Shown piece by piece: positions 42,539 through 53,302 of a DNA stretch of 64,000 nucleotides. The stretch spans positions 186,001 through 250,000 of the forward strand of contig CAJNOI010000071.1 of NCBI GenBank assembly GCA_905250115.1, in the 5' to 3' direction. A model generated the notes under the pieces. It made no database searches and had not been told where the DNA came from. It worked only from the letters and a program-made list of their open reading frames with translations. Source of the stretch: Adineta steineri (lineage: Eukaryota > Rotifera > Eurotatoria > Adinetida > Adinetidae). Every line of letters begins with the position of its first letter. Position 1 is the stretch's first letter. The translations under genes were made by a program, and so were the position numbers.

Positions 42539-45500
42539 ATGCGGAATATGTATGTATTTATCATTATTCTTCTGTTCATTTTCAAAAATGAAACATCAGG
42601 TATATACTTTTATTTATCACATACTGAAGATCGGCTATTACACAAAAATGACATTATTGGTTAGAGTTTAAGTTGAAAAAAATTGAGTCAAATATTAGTT
42701 AGAGAATTTGTCCCTCTCTTTCGCATGTTAGATTCAATTGAAATGATTTGACATGAATAAAATCACAATGTGTTTCATAAGAAAATGAGAAATGACTTTG
42801 AATTTGAAAGGCATTTTGTTTAAATCTCAATCAATTTCGATAAAGTCATTTTCATTCTAAACAATTCTTTTTTCCCCCTTCCAATTCATTTTCGTTAGAT
42901 AAATGAAAAACTATTTGATTATTTTTTTTATCTTGAATGATAATCATGTGCTTTCAAGTATCGAACATAATAATTTTTCTTTTACAATAAAAAACTCAAC
43001 AAATAAAGTTAATCTTCTTCGATGAAGTCAGTCCTCTGTAAGTTCATTTTTACAAATCATCCGAGAAAATATAACAATAGTCATAGAAATATTTTCAAAA
43101 TTAATCTCTATGAATTTTTACAAGAAAAAAAACATAAATTAACAGTTTCATTTCTTATACAGATTTTATTTAATATTCTTTCTATTTTTCTCGTTTTAGC
43201 TCTTTCATTCAATCAACCAAAGTTTTCTGAAACACCCATTTGGAATTCGAATGGAATTATCATTGCTAATCGATCGAATGTTGGTCGAACTCCACGCGGC
43301 ATTTTTGTAAACACAAACAACACAATCTATGTCGCTAATAAAGAAAATAACACAATTATAATGTGGCAAGAGGGGAGTGTCAATCCAACAAAGATCATTC
43401 ACGGTAATTTTACAAAACCCACCTCTCTCTTCGTGACATCGAATGGTGATATTTATATTGATGATGGATATAAAAATGGTCGAGTACAGAAGTGGATAGC
43501 AGAAACAAATATCTTTGTCATGGTGATGAATGTCAGTTCAGAGTGTTATGGTCTGTTTGTCGATATCAATGATACTCTTTATTGTTCAATGTATTATCAT
43601 CATAGAGTAGTGAAAAGAGCATTAAATGATGCTGTGATGGCGTCAAATCGTGTTGCTGCTGGAACAGGTAATCCAGGATCACACTCGAAAGAACTTACTG
43701 GTCCTCATGGAATCTTTGTCGATGTAAACTTGGATTTATATGTGGCAGATTGTTACAATAACCGTGTTCAGTTGTTCCAGTCGGGAGAATCAAATGGCAT
43801 CACAGTAGCTGGAAATGGATCACTAAATCCAACAATTACACTTTTTTTTCCAACTGGAATTATATTAGATGTTGAAAAATATTTATTCATTGTGAATCTA
43901 GGTAATCATCGCATTGTTGGTTCAGGCTCGCATGGTTTCCGATGTTTAGTTGGATGTTATGGATGGGGTTCACAATCCAATCAATTGAATGATCCATTTA
44001 GTTTGAGTTTCGATCATTCTGGAAACATGTTTGTTACTGATCAATGGAATGATCGAATTCAAAAGTTTTTATTGATGAAAGATTCTTCTGGTAAGTTGAA
44101 GAAAAGTTGAATGAAATGAAGAGATGTGAATAGATAAGTAACACAAGTTAATAAAGACATTTCAATATAAAAAATGAAAGAAAACAAGAATAGTTGACAA
44201 AGATCAATTAAACCAATATATGTAAAAGAATGTGTCAAAGAAAATGAAGTGTTCAAATTAGACAGAGCCATGTTTCAATTGTCTAAGACAAACAATCGTC
44301 GCCTTTTTATTGAGATTAAAGAATAGAGAAAGAAAAGTTCTATCCTTAATGTAGTGGTGGAAAGGACTTTCATGTTTTATTTTATATGTCTCAAAGAATA
44401 TTTCATCAATAAAACAGTTTTTATCGAGATAAAATCTCTTCGTATCTTGGTTGATATAGTTTTAATATTAAATTATTCTAGGATTTAGCTTCATGTTTCA
44501 TATTTCGATATTTTTTTGATTCTAGAAAAATAGAATAAGTAAAATATTACAACTCTAGCAACTATTTTTCCTTCTTTTTTTGTGCAAAATGAATTTAGTC
44601 ATTGTTTCTCTTTAAGAGAGATAAACTTCAATTCTAAATATTAGAAGAAATGAATTTTTTTATAAAGAAATTTTTGATTAATGATTTGTTCTTTGGATAG
44701 CTGTCATAATATTTAATTACAGAGAGTAAAATTGAATAGTTGAAGTCAATTTATAATGTGATATATGCAATTGTTAATGAGATATATATGTTATTATTAC
44801 TTCTATAATCGTAAACAAACAATATTTTCTACAAAACAAATAAAATCTATTGAGCTGATTTGGAATAAAAATATTTATTTGTTTAATTAAATTCATTATT
44901 AAAGATGATCAATAGAAAAAAATGATTTTTAATCAAATCTATTATAGATTGCTCTTAAATGAATATTTTGCATCAGTCAGTTAATAAAGTTTTGTCTACA
45001 TTTCTAAACTACGATGAGAAAAAGCTTTTCTGATTGATAAAAGATTTGTTATTTTTACCAAATATTTATTTTACTTTTTCTGGAAGATGTGTAACCAATG
45101 GTTGTTTTCGTTTTAAGAGAATTATTTATTGTTTTCATATGAAAATAAAGATTTTCTTGTTTTGTTCTTTATTTCATAGGAAAAATCTTGAAATCTGTTA
45201 ATTACTATTAAGATTACAAAGAAAGATTTGTTTTATTTATATTGAACAAAGACGAATTATTGTGCTCTTTGATGAACTTGTGAAATTTCTTGAGATAAAA
45301 AATGGTCGTGCGACAATTCATACAAAGAGCGTTTGTAGAGAGACTAGAAAGCTTTTTGTGGATTATAAAAAATCGTGTTGTTTCTCTCAGTTTTCGTTTA
45401 GTACCGATATGACGTGCAGTGACATTATTTTTTATTTCTTAATGAAATTTACTAAGATAAATCGAGTTATATTCCCAATAATATAGACAACTGAAATAAC

Positions 45501-46943
45501 ATAGGGACATTTATTGTTTCCCTTTGATTTCTGCTTTAAATTAACTTTAAATGCTTATGACAAAAAAAGTTTGAGAAACTTTGAACAAATGTTTGAAAAC
45601 TGAAATTTGTGTTTGAATAAATATTTCAAAAAAAAAGATCTGCAATAATGCATTTTCAAAGTTATTTTCAAAAAAATCAGTTTTATAATTAAAATTCACT
45701 TTAGAAAGGCAAATGAAACGTTCAAAATTGCAAAGAAACACACTTCATTGATAAAAACTTCTTGTTTTCTGCTGCTTATTTTTCCTTAAATAAATAATTT
45801 GTTTTATTCAACTATTTTCCTTGATACAACTTATTCAGATCTGCCACAAGATTTTTCAACAAAAAGTAGTAATAAAATTTTTAATCTAAAATGATCAACA
45901 TCGATGTTTTAAACAAAAATATTTTTACAATATCGCAATTCATATTTGATATGAAAATTAATAAAAATCATTCCTAAAATCAATGTTATCAAACATTTTC
46001 AAATGTCTTTTTATGGAAAATTTCTTTGAAGAAAATCATTTTTCTTGTACGAATATATAAATTAAGAATTTTATTTCGTTTCCAGTTCTTCTCTAATATT
46101 TTTTCTATTTTTTTCGTTTTTAGCTCTTTCATTCAATCAGCCAAAGTTTTGTTCAGCAGCCATTTGGTATTCTAATGCAACTACCTTTGCTAATCAGTCG
46201 ATTATTGGCCGGGCTCCTCGCGGTATTTTTGTAAACACGAACAACAAATTCTATGCTACTAATAGAGAAAACAACGCAATTCTAGTGTGGGATGAAGACA
46301 GTGACAATCCAACAAACATTATTTGTGGTAATTTTACAAAACCCACTTCTCTCTTCGTGACATCGAATGGTGATATTTATATTGATGATGGATATAAAAA
46401 TGGTCGAGTACAGAAGTGGATAGCAGAAACAAATATCTTTGTCATGGTGATGAATGTCAGTTCAGAGTGTTATGGTCTGTTTGTCGATATCAATGATACT
46501 CTTTATTGTTCAATGTATTATCATCATAGAGTAGTGAAAAGAGCATTAAATGATGCTGTGATGGTGTCAAATCGTGTTGCTGCTGGAACAGGTAATCCAG
46601 GATCACACTCGAGTGAACTCAACGGTCCTCGTGGAATCTTTGTCGATATGAATTTGGATTTATATGTGGCAGATTGTTACAATAACCGTGTTCAGTTGTT
46701 CCAGTCGGGAGAATCAAATGGCATCACAGTAGCTGGAAATGGATCACCAAATCCAACAATTAGTGTTGATTGTCCCAATGGAGTTACATTAGATGGTGAG
46801 AAATATTTATTTATTATAGATCAGTACAACCATCGCATTGTTGGCTCAAGCTTGAATGGTTTTCGATGTTTAGTTGGATGTTATGGATGGGGTTCACAAT
46901 CCAGTCAATTGAATGATCCATTTAGTTTGAGTTTCGATCATTC
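42539..46943 (+). CDS. Second NHL-propeller receptor-type gene, 3' end missing
   Basis: Exons found: 42539-42599 (signal peptide MRNMYVFIIILLFIF...), 43200-44090 (NHL propeller, exactly 891 nt as in the first receptor) and 46124 to at least 46943 (second propeller, cut by the N gap). Junctions are phase 1 and in frame (ALSFNQPKF at each acceptor). Blades show GIFV(N/D), DGYKNGRVQKW and LDLYVADCYNNRVQLF. No PPC-like or 7TM exon is seen to the right of the gap, so either these lie in missing sequence or this copy is secreted. The 2.03-kb intron between propellers has no recognisable content. If intron 2 is retained, translation ends at 44110 after seven extra codons. The two propeller exons share a 286-nt nearly identical tract. 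Confidence 0.78.
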
Positions 46944-47043
46944 NNNNNNNNNNNNNNNNNNNNNNNNNNNNNNNNNNNNNNNNNNNNNNNNNNNNNNNNN
47001 NNNNNNNNNNNNNNNNNNNNNNNNNNNNNNNNNNNNNNNNNNN
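46944..47043. other. Assembly gap, 100 N
   Basis: Exactly 100 undetermined bases interrupt the propeller exon about 71 nt before its expected donor. The sequence to the right does not continue the propeller, so the true gap length is unknown and probably larger than the placeholder. Confidence 0.98.
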
Positions 47044-48749
47044 TTCCTAATACTCTAAAGTAAAAAAAGAATAATGTTGTTTATTTAGTGTCATAATACA
47101 GTGACTTCATGATGGTGTTTATTAACCATATAGTTGCGCACATGGTAAAAAAAAGAAGCTTAGAGCACAATTGATAAATAACGATGATATTTTAACATAC
47201 TATATGTTTAAATTGAATATGAAATTTATCAGCTTTTATAAAAGCATTAATAAAATAAATTATTTCATCTTGTGTTTATAACATATATTAGCACGGTTTA
47301 TTTGTTATATAAAACATACTAGAATCATCACAAGATATTTATATTCTAAAAAGACACTGAAAATTTGATATAGTAAAACTATCAACAATATTCTAGATAT
47401 GACAGAGTGAGATTTTTATGTTTCTAGAATAAAGAAAAAATATTATAAAGAATAGTACATGATAAAGCATAGCTCCCAAATATGTGGTATATGAATAATT
47501 GAACTTCTATTATTGTAAATTCATACTTAGTCTTCAAAATCGTTTTCGGACAAGTTTATGTTATAGTTCTTGACATCTTTATAGTGAATACTATTCATAA
47601 AATGCCGAAAGACGCTGAATAAATATGATTATTGTTGTTTTAGTTTTATAGTATAGATCTCGTATGTTACTAATATAATCAAAGTTGTGCAGTAATGAAC
47701 TATTAAAATTAACAGAATCAAATATTATTAAACGAATACATTCTATTTCTTTTTCTTCGTAACTATGTATAATAAATTCGCAAGAAAATCGACAACGTGT
47801 ATGAGATTATTAGAATATCGATTGTAAAGTGTATTCATACGATGTTAAATAACTGTTATTCAAATATTTTTTTCTTCTAAATTCAGTTCTGTGTGGAGTG
47901 TATTCTGTTGACTCTCATGATATGTTAATACATATTGATTATTACTATTATCTTTCTTCTGATAATTTAAATAATATCATTTCATTATTTGACTTTCTTG
48001 ACTTCAAATAAAACAAGTTTTTTTTCGATATTCTCACTTCCACTATTTTGGTCTTCGATAATGTGACTTTCAGTACTATGTAAGTAAATCGTGTACTCTA
48101 TCTGAATAATATTCAAAAAAAGGATAAGTTCATAATAAAAATATGATATTTTCAGTCAACAAAATATTGAGAATATCTTATTTAAATATTATTACACTAT
48201 ATAAATGCAAAATATAAATCTCTGAAGTTACATAAAACATTTTTGTCATTAAAATCATCTTTCTTTCATCTACAGACGAATGTCGTAAAGAGTCAAATCA
48301 TATTCATCTGCACTCAATATTTTACAGTAGAGCAGTTTGACAGCATTACCATACCATTACATATGATCTTAAGTGTGTGGATGTGGGCGTAGGTTAAGAG
48401 GAAATAGATACCTATACCTACACTCATCCTCAGGATTAAATAATATTATCTAATTGAGGAAAAAAAATAAACAAGAAAGTCATTCAACCTTTGCTCATCA
48501 TTATCGAGAACACAGTATTCATTTTTATCATATACCATTTTATATTGCTAAAACAATCTTAACAAAAACGTTGTGTACAGTTGTTATGTCGATTCTGTCA
48601 TTTTTTTTCTCTTCAACACATAATTACAACATCAATGTGAAACCAATAACAGAACAAACATTCACGCATTTAATCGAAAGAAAAAATAACAGCACATCAT
48701 ACACAATCAACATATAAGACGATGCAGAACACATTTTATTCAGTCTACA
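47044..48749. other. Intergenic, 1.7 kb
   Basis: AT-rich; no receptor exons and no gene supported. A foldback lies at 48367-48435. The open frame at 48454-48717 lies just upstream of the F-box/LRR gene and has no recognisable domain; it is probably leader sequence. Confidence 0.5.
48367..48435. repeat. TGTGGG-type foldback
   Basis: Left arm tcttaagtgtgtggatgtgg; right arm acctacactcatcctcagga. Core about 30 nt. Confidence 0.65.
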
Positions 48750-50965
48750 ATGGCAAATCAAACTGTCGCTACCTTTCTTACGTTACCGGTAGAACTTTTC
48801 TATCGAATTCTGGATCATCAATCGGATCTCACAATTCTATGTACAATGAGGAACGTATGTCAACGGTTCAACAGCATTATAGACAGTTATCATAGATATC
48901 AGGTAAACTTTTATTTATTTGTCATTCAAAATACTTTATTAATCATCAATCTCTCTGCAAAAATTCATTTTTTGTCTCATGACAATATAAAATAAATACC
49001 TGATGATTACGAAAAAATGAATTCTTTTTTTTTCGTTCTTTTCAATCTCACTTAAATACTCCATGATTCAAACCAGGTGTGATGTCATAAACATATAATG
49101 TTTAGTTAAGAACGAAATAGAAGGAACACAGCATTATTATTTGTTTTATACATACCATTTCGATAACAGAAAATAGATTTTGAAAGAAATTAATAGCCTA
49201 TAAACTAGTTTACTTTGTTATAAATCATGTCCCTAGAAATTTCTTTAAGAAAAATCTTCGATAGATGCTCCTCTAAAAGCATACATGATTGTAAATGAAA
49301 TGAAGATTGACCCACACCCACCTTCAAGATTCATATGCCTTTCAACTGAATTTTACCAGCATTCACTTGACTGACATAACCTTCGATAAAAACGATCAAC
49401 TATTGTGTCTCTTCATCTGTACTATGTCTTTATCCGCACTTTTTCATCTAGGCATTGATTACACTAAATCTCGGGTATAGTCAATTCGAAGATGCTGGAG
49501 CACAACGTTTGGCTGAGGGATTGCGACGCAATACAGTAATTGTCATTCATTCTTCAGCTATATCATGTTTTTATCTAAGTTTTTCTATCTAGATACTCAC
49601 CACACTGACTCTTGAATGTAATAAAATAGGAAAGATTGGAGCACAACATCTGGCTGATGCATTACGATACAACATGGTATTGTTATTCACGATTTATCTA
49701 GATCGCCTCTTTACCTTTACTGTTCATTTAGGCACTCACTACACTAAAAATACGATGTAACCGTATCGATGATGTTGGAGCGCAACATTTCGGTGATACA
49801 TTACAATACAACATGGTTACTCTCATTCTCGCTTTATCCATATCATCTCTTTATCTCAACTTTTTCATCTAGATCCTTACCACACTCGATGTCGCATCTA
49901 ATAAAATAGGACATATTGGAACACAACATTTGGCTGATGGATTACGACACAACATAGTAAATGTCATTCTCTCGTTACCTATAGCATGTTTTTACCTCTA
50001 CTTTTTTATCTAGGCACTCGCCATACTAAATCTCGACTATAATCAAATCGGAGATGTTGGAGCACAACATTTAGCTAAGAATTTACGACATAACACGGTA
50101 ATTATTATTTTGTTTTTATCTATATCGTCGCTTGAGTTTCAATTTTCCATCTAGACACTGACCATATTAAATCTTAAAAGTAATAAAATCGGAGATATGG
50201 GAGCACAATATTTGGCTATTGCATTACAATATAACACAGTAACTGTTATTTACTCGTCAGCTGTATTATCTCTTTATCTGCACCTTTTTATATAGACACT
50301 CACCACGCTAGGTCTTGAATGTAATGAAATCGGTCAGATTGGAGGAAAACATTTAGCTGATACATTACGACGCAACACAGTAAGTTTCATTCTTGCTTTA
50401 CCTATGGTATGTCTTTATTTGCACTTTTTCATCTAGGCACTCACTACACTAAATCTCGACTATAACCAAATCGGAGATGTTGGAGCACAACATTTAGCAG
50501 GTGCATTAAGACATAATACAGTAAGTGCCATTCTCTCTTTATCTTTACCCTGTCTCTACTTCCACATTGTCATCTAGACACTAACCACACTAAATGTCGG
50601 ACGTAATCAAGTCGGAGACGTTGGAATACAGCATTTGGCTGATACATTACGATACAACACAGTAAGTCTCAGTCTCTCTGTATATCTATATCGACTATTT
50701 ACCTGCACTTCTTACCTAGACACTCACTACACTAAATCTCCACTATAATCAAGCCAAAAATGTTGGATTACAACATTTCGCTGATGCGTTACAATACAAC
50801 ACAGTAAGTGTCATTTTTCCTTCATCTATACCATGTCTTTACCTTTACGCTTTCATCTAGACACTTACCACTCTAATAACCTGGAAAGGGGTATTTTATG
50901 ACAATGTCGCCATGTATAAAATCGTGGAATTTATTAAACGTAATAGAAGAGAAAATAAATCGTGA
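48750..50965 (+). CDS. F-box / leucine-rich-repeat protein, 12 exons
   Basis: Exon 1 (48750-48902) encodes an F-box (FLTLPVELFYRIL, then MRNVCQRFNSII). Ten 84-nt exons follow at 49452, 49593, 49732, 49873, 50014, 50155, 50296, 50437, 50578 and 50720. Each encodes one 28-residue RNI-type LRR of the pattern TLTTLNL..N.IGDVGAQHLADALR.NT. A terminal exon at 50861-50965 ends the protein. All junctions are phase 0 with GT-AG; introns between LRR exons are 55-58 nt and resemble one another. Total 365 aa with every exon intact. By family it would be the substrate receptor of an SCF-type ubiquitin ligase, using the curved LRR face for binding; the partner is unknown. Intron 1 (549 nt) carries a half foldback near 49308-49330. 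It is paralogous to the broken minus-strand gene at 13080-14083. Confidence 0.87.
49308..49330. repeat. Half TGTGGG-type foldback in intron 1
   Basis: Only the C-rich arm (acccacacccaccttcaaga) is clear. The expected G-rich partner on the left is degraded (agcatacatgattgtaaa). Confidence 0.4.
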
Positions 50966-51132
50966 ATCATAATTCTAAATATATTTGAATAACAAATGAA
51001 TAGCTTATGATGATCATACCAGTATTTTTCTTGTGTTATCATTTTTATATAAACAATAAATACAACGATTGCTTTTCAAATCTAATATGTATTATGGTAA
51101 TCATTTTTGTTTAGCATTTTTGTCATGTACTG

Positions 51133-51195
51133 CGGAGATGGGTGCCAATGTGGATGCGAGATGAATATAATATTCGCACTCACACCTGTCTTTAA
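51133..51195. repeat. TGTGGG-type foldback
   Basis: Left arm ggagatgggtgccaatgtgg; right arm cgcactcacacctgtcttta. Confidence 0.5.
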
Positions 51196-51260
51196 GTATC
51201 TCAAATGCGGAAAAAGATATTGCTTTGTATTTTAAAAGTAAATGTTTTCATACTTGATTA

Positions 51261-51314
51261 TAAGGGTGCGGGTGCGGATATGGGTATCATATTTATATCA
51301 CATTCACACATTGA
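51261..51314. repeat. TGTGGG-type foldback
   Basis: Left arm ataagggtgcgggtgcggat; right arm tcacattcacacattgaa. The arms are more diverged than usual. Confidence 0.45.
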
Positions 51315-51565
51315 AAAAAAGAATCCTTTAGAGTTTGTGCGAGTCTAGTTGTTTTCTATCATGGGCCAAAATATGAGCGTCATATTGTGTAATAATCGGG
51401 GTGACTTCCCATAGATGTTCCGAGAAAATGACCTAAACCTTCACTGTTTCAGATAAAAATCGTAAAAAGTTTCTCGGTGAAAGTTGTTTTTCATTGCGTT
51501 TACAGCTAACTAAGATAAAAAATTCGAGAAAAAAAACTTTTTTTCAAAAGGGTGGTCGAGTATCC

Positions 51566-52696
51566 ATGGATTCACCATTTAATCAATTATATATACATTC
51601 TAATAAGGATCATGCAAGTCTATCGAATAATGATACATTCTATGCACCTAATAGTATAAAATTTATTAATCAACAACCAGTTCATCTTTTATATGTTCAG
51701 AAAAAATTGAACATCTTAATTAAGAAAATATTGTAAGCGAATCTATGAAGTTTTTATGATAATAATTTTATTTTTTATTAGGCTAATTTAGAAAGTTCAT
51801 TATATAATCTTTATTCTGAACTTCGTTCATTTCAAAATGAATTACTTTATCAAACAAATCATTGTATTTTTCCTAATCTTAATAAAAACTTACTTCAACA
51901 TTCAAAAGAATTATCGAATAAAATAAATGTTACAACAAATGAACTTTTTTATTTATCAATTCTTATTCCTACTAGAGTAAATAATTTTAATTTAATGTAA
52001 TTCTTCGCATTTTATTAAAAATTATTTTCTTTTTCTTCTTAGCATCAAAAATGTTCATTTGCTCCTGAACAAATAACATCCGATTTAATATGTCAACGAA
52101 TTAATTCACAATTTCGTTTATCACCAAATATAAAACTTTATTTACAATCAATATTTGATGCACTTATACATTCATTTAATCATGAAATTAATTTATTAAA
52201 ATTAGAATTAAATATAAAAACAAAACAATTATCATTCTATCGTCATTCATTAACAACTATTCATTGTCAATATATACAAAATTTCATTCAAATATTATCA
52301 ACTGGACAACAATCATTTAATAAACAATTACAAATACAATTGTATGAACCATTAGTAAATATAATGAAAGAATTTAATCGAATGAATAATGAAAAAACTG
52401 ATGAATCATTAGAATCATTTTTATTTACTTTTAAAATTCATATTGATCGATTTAATGAAATTATTCATGATCTTTATCAACAAATTACAGATGGTTCAAA
52501 AACTATTGATTAATTATTTATTCAAACAAATGAACAAATGTGGAAAGATATTGAAAAACAACAAAAATAATTACTCAATGAAATATCTTTAATTAAACAA
52601 GAAAATGTTTCACATGATAAAAAATCATTTGATGATATTTTTCATTTATTACAAATTTCTGATATTGAACAAAATAATTCCAATGAAATTAAATAA
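51566..52696 (+). pseudogene. Coiled-coil protein pseudogene
   Basis: Coding remnants: exon-like 51566-51735 (MDSPFNQLYIHSNKDHA...), 51782-51976 (ANLESSLYNLYSELRSFQNE...) and 52043-52696 (HQKCSFAPEQITSDLICQRI...). The third is helical and Gln/Asn/Leu-rich and carries in-frame TAA at 52511-52513 and 52568-52570, both at places where CAA (Gln) would preserve a coiled coil, then a final TAA at 52694-52696. The phase between the first two segments does not fit a standard splice, a further sign of decay. No known domain is recognised. Frame and composition stay coding-like past both stops, so the loss is probably recent. Confidence 0.65.
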
Positions 52697-52883
52697 TATT
52701 CACAACTTCTTATTCCATTATTATTTAGAATGATTCTAATGACTTGTGCTATCTGATATCTTTTCAAATCTTTTTGAATAAAATATAAATAGAATAATAA
52801 AAAAATATAATATTTTGTCATACATTCAGTTTTCTTACAAAACTTCTTGAAAATATGCATATCTATTGACAATATGTTATAGA

Positions 52884-52939
52884 CAGTGGGTGCAGGTGTG
52901 AGTGATAGTATAGATATTTGATTTCCTATGCACACTGGA
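52884..52939. repeat. TGTGGG-type foldback
   Basis: Left arm acagtgggtgcaggtgtgag; right arm tatgcacactggaga. Degenerate. Confidence 0.4.
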
Positions 52940-53302
52940 GATATTTTAGATAATCATTATGTATATATGTAATAGTTACAAAATTCAATATCCATTATAT
53001 TATGAATTAAAAGTATTCTTGTTTTCAACCAAAATATATATGAGTATTGTATTTTTATTTATGTTTTCTGATTCGATCATCCAGTTATGTTGAATAAAAA
53101 ATTAGTAAGCTATATAAAATACGATAATATACATTTTATTGTTATTTTCTATCTAAAATATTTTTATCAACAATGTATAAATAATCATTTAAAAAATGAG
53201 AGTCACTTTCCATTAAGCACAGAAAGAACATTAGTAAGAACTATTGAAAAAGACATTATATAGTTATAAAAACAAGCGAAGAAATAAATGAAAAATGTCA
53301 TG

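Noticed and set aside
45262..45486. 74-codon frame inside the long intron of the second receptor gene
   Set aside because: Not conserved in the equivalent intron of the first receptor and has no flanking splice signals.
49452..50962. Regular spacing of about 141 nt suggesting a CRISPR or satellite array
   Set aside because: The repeats are 84-nt LRR exons with GT-AG introns and intact reading frame, so the regularity is explained by exon duplication.
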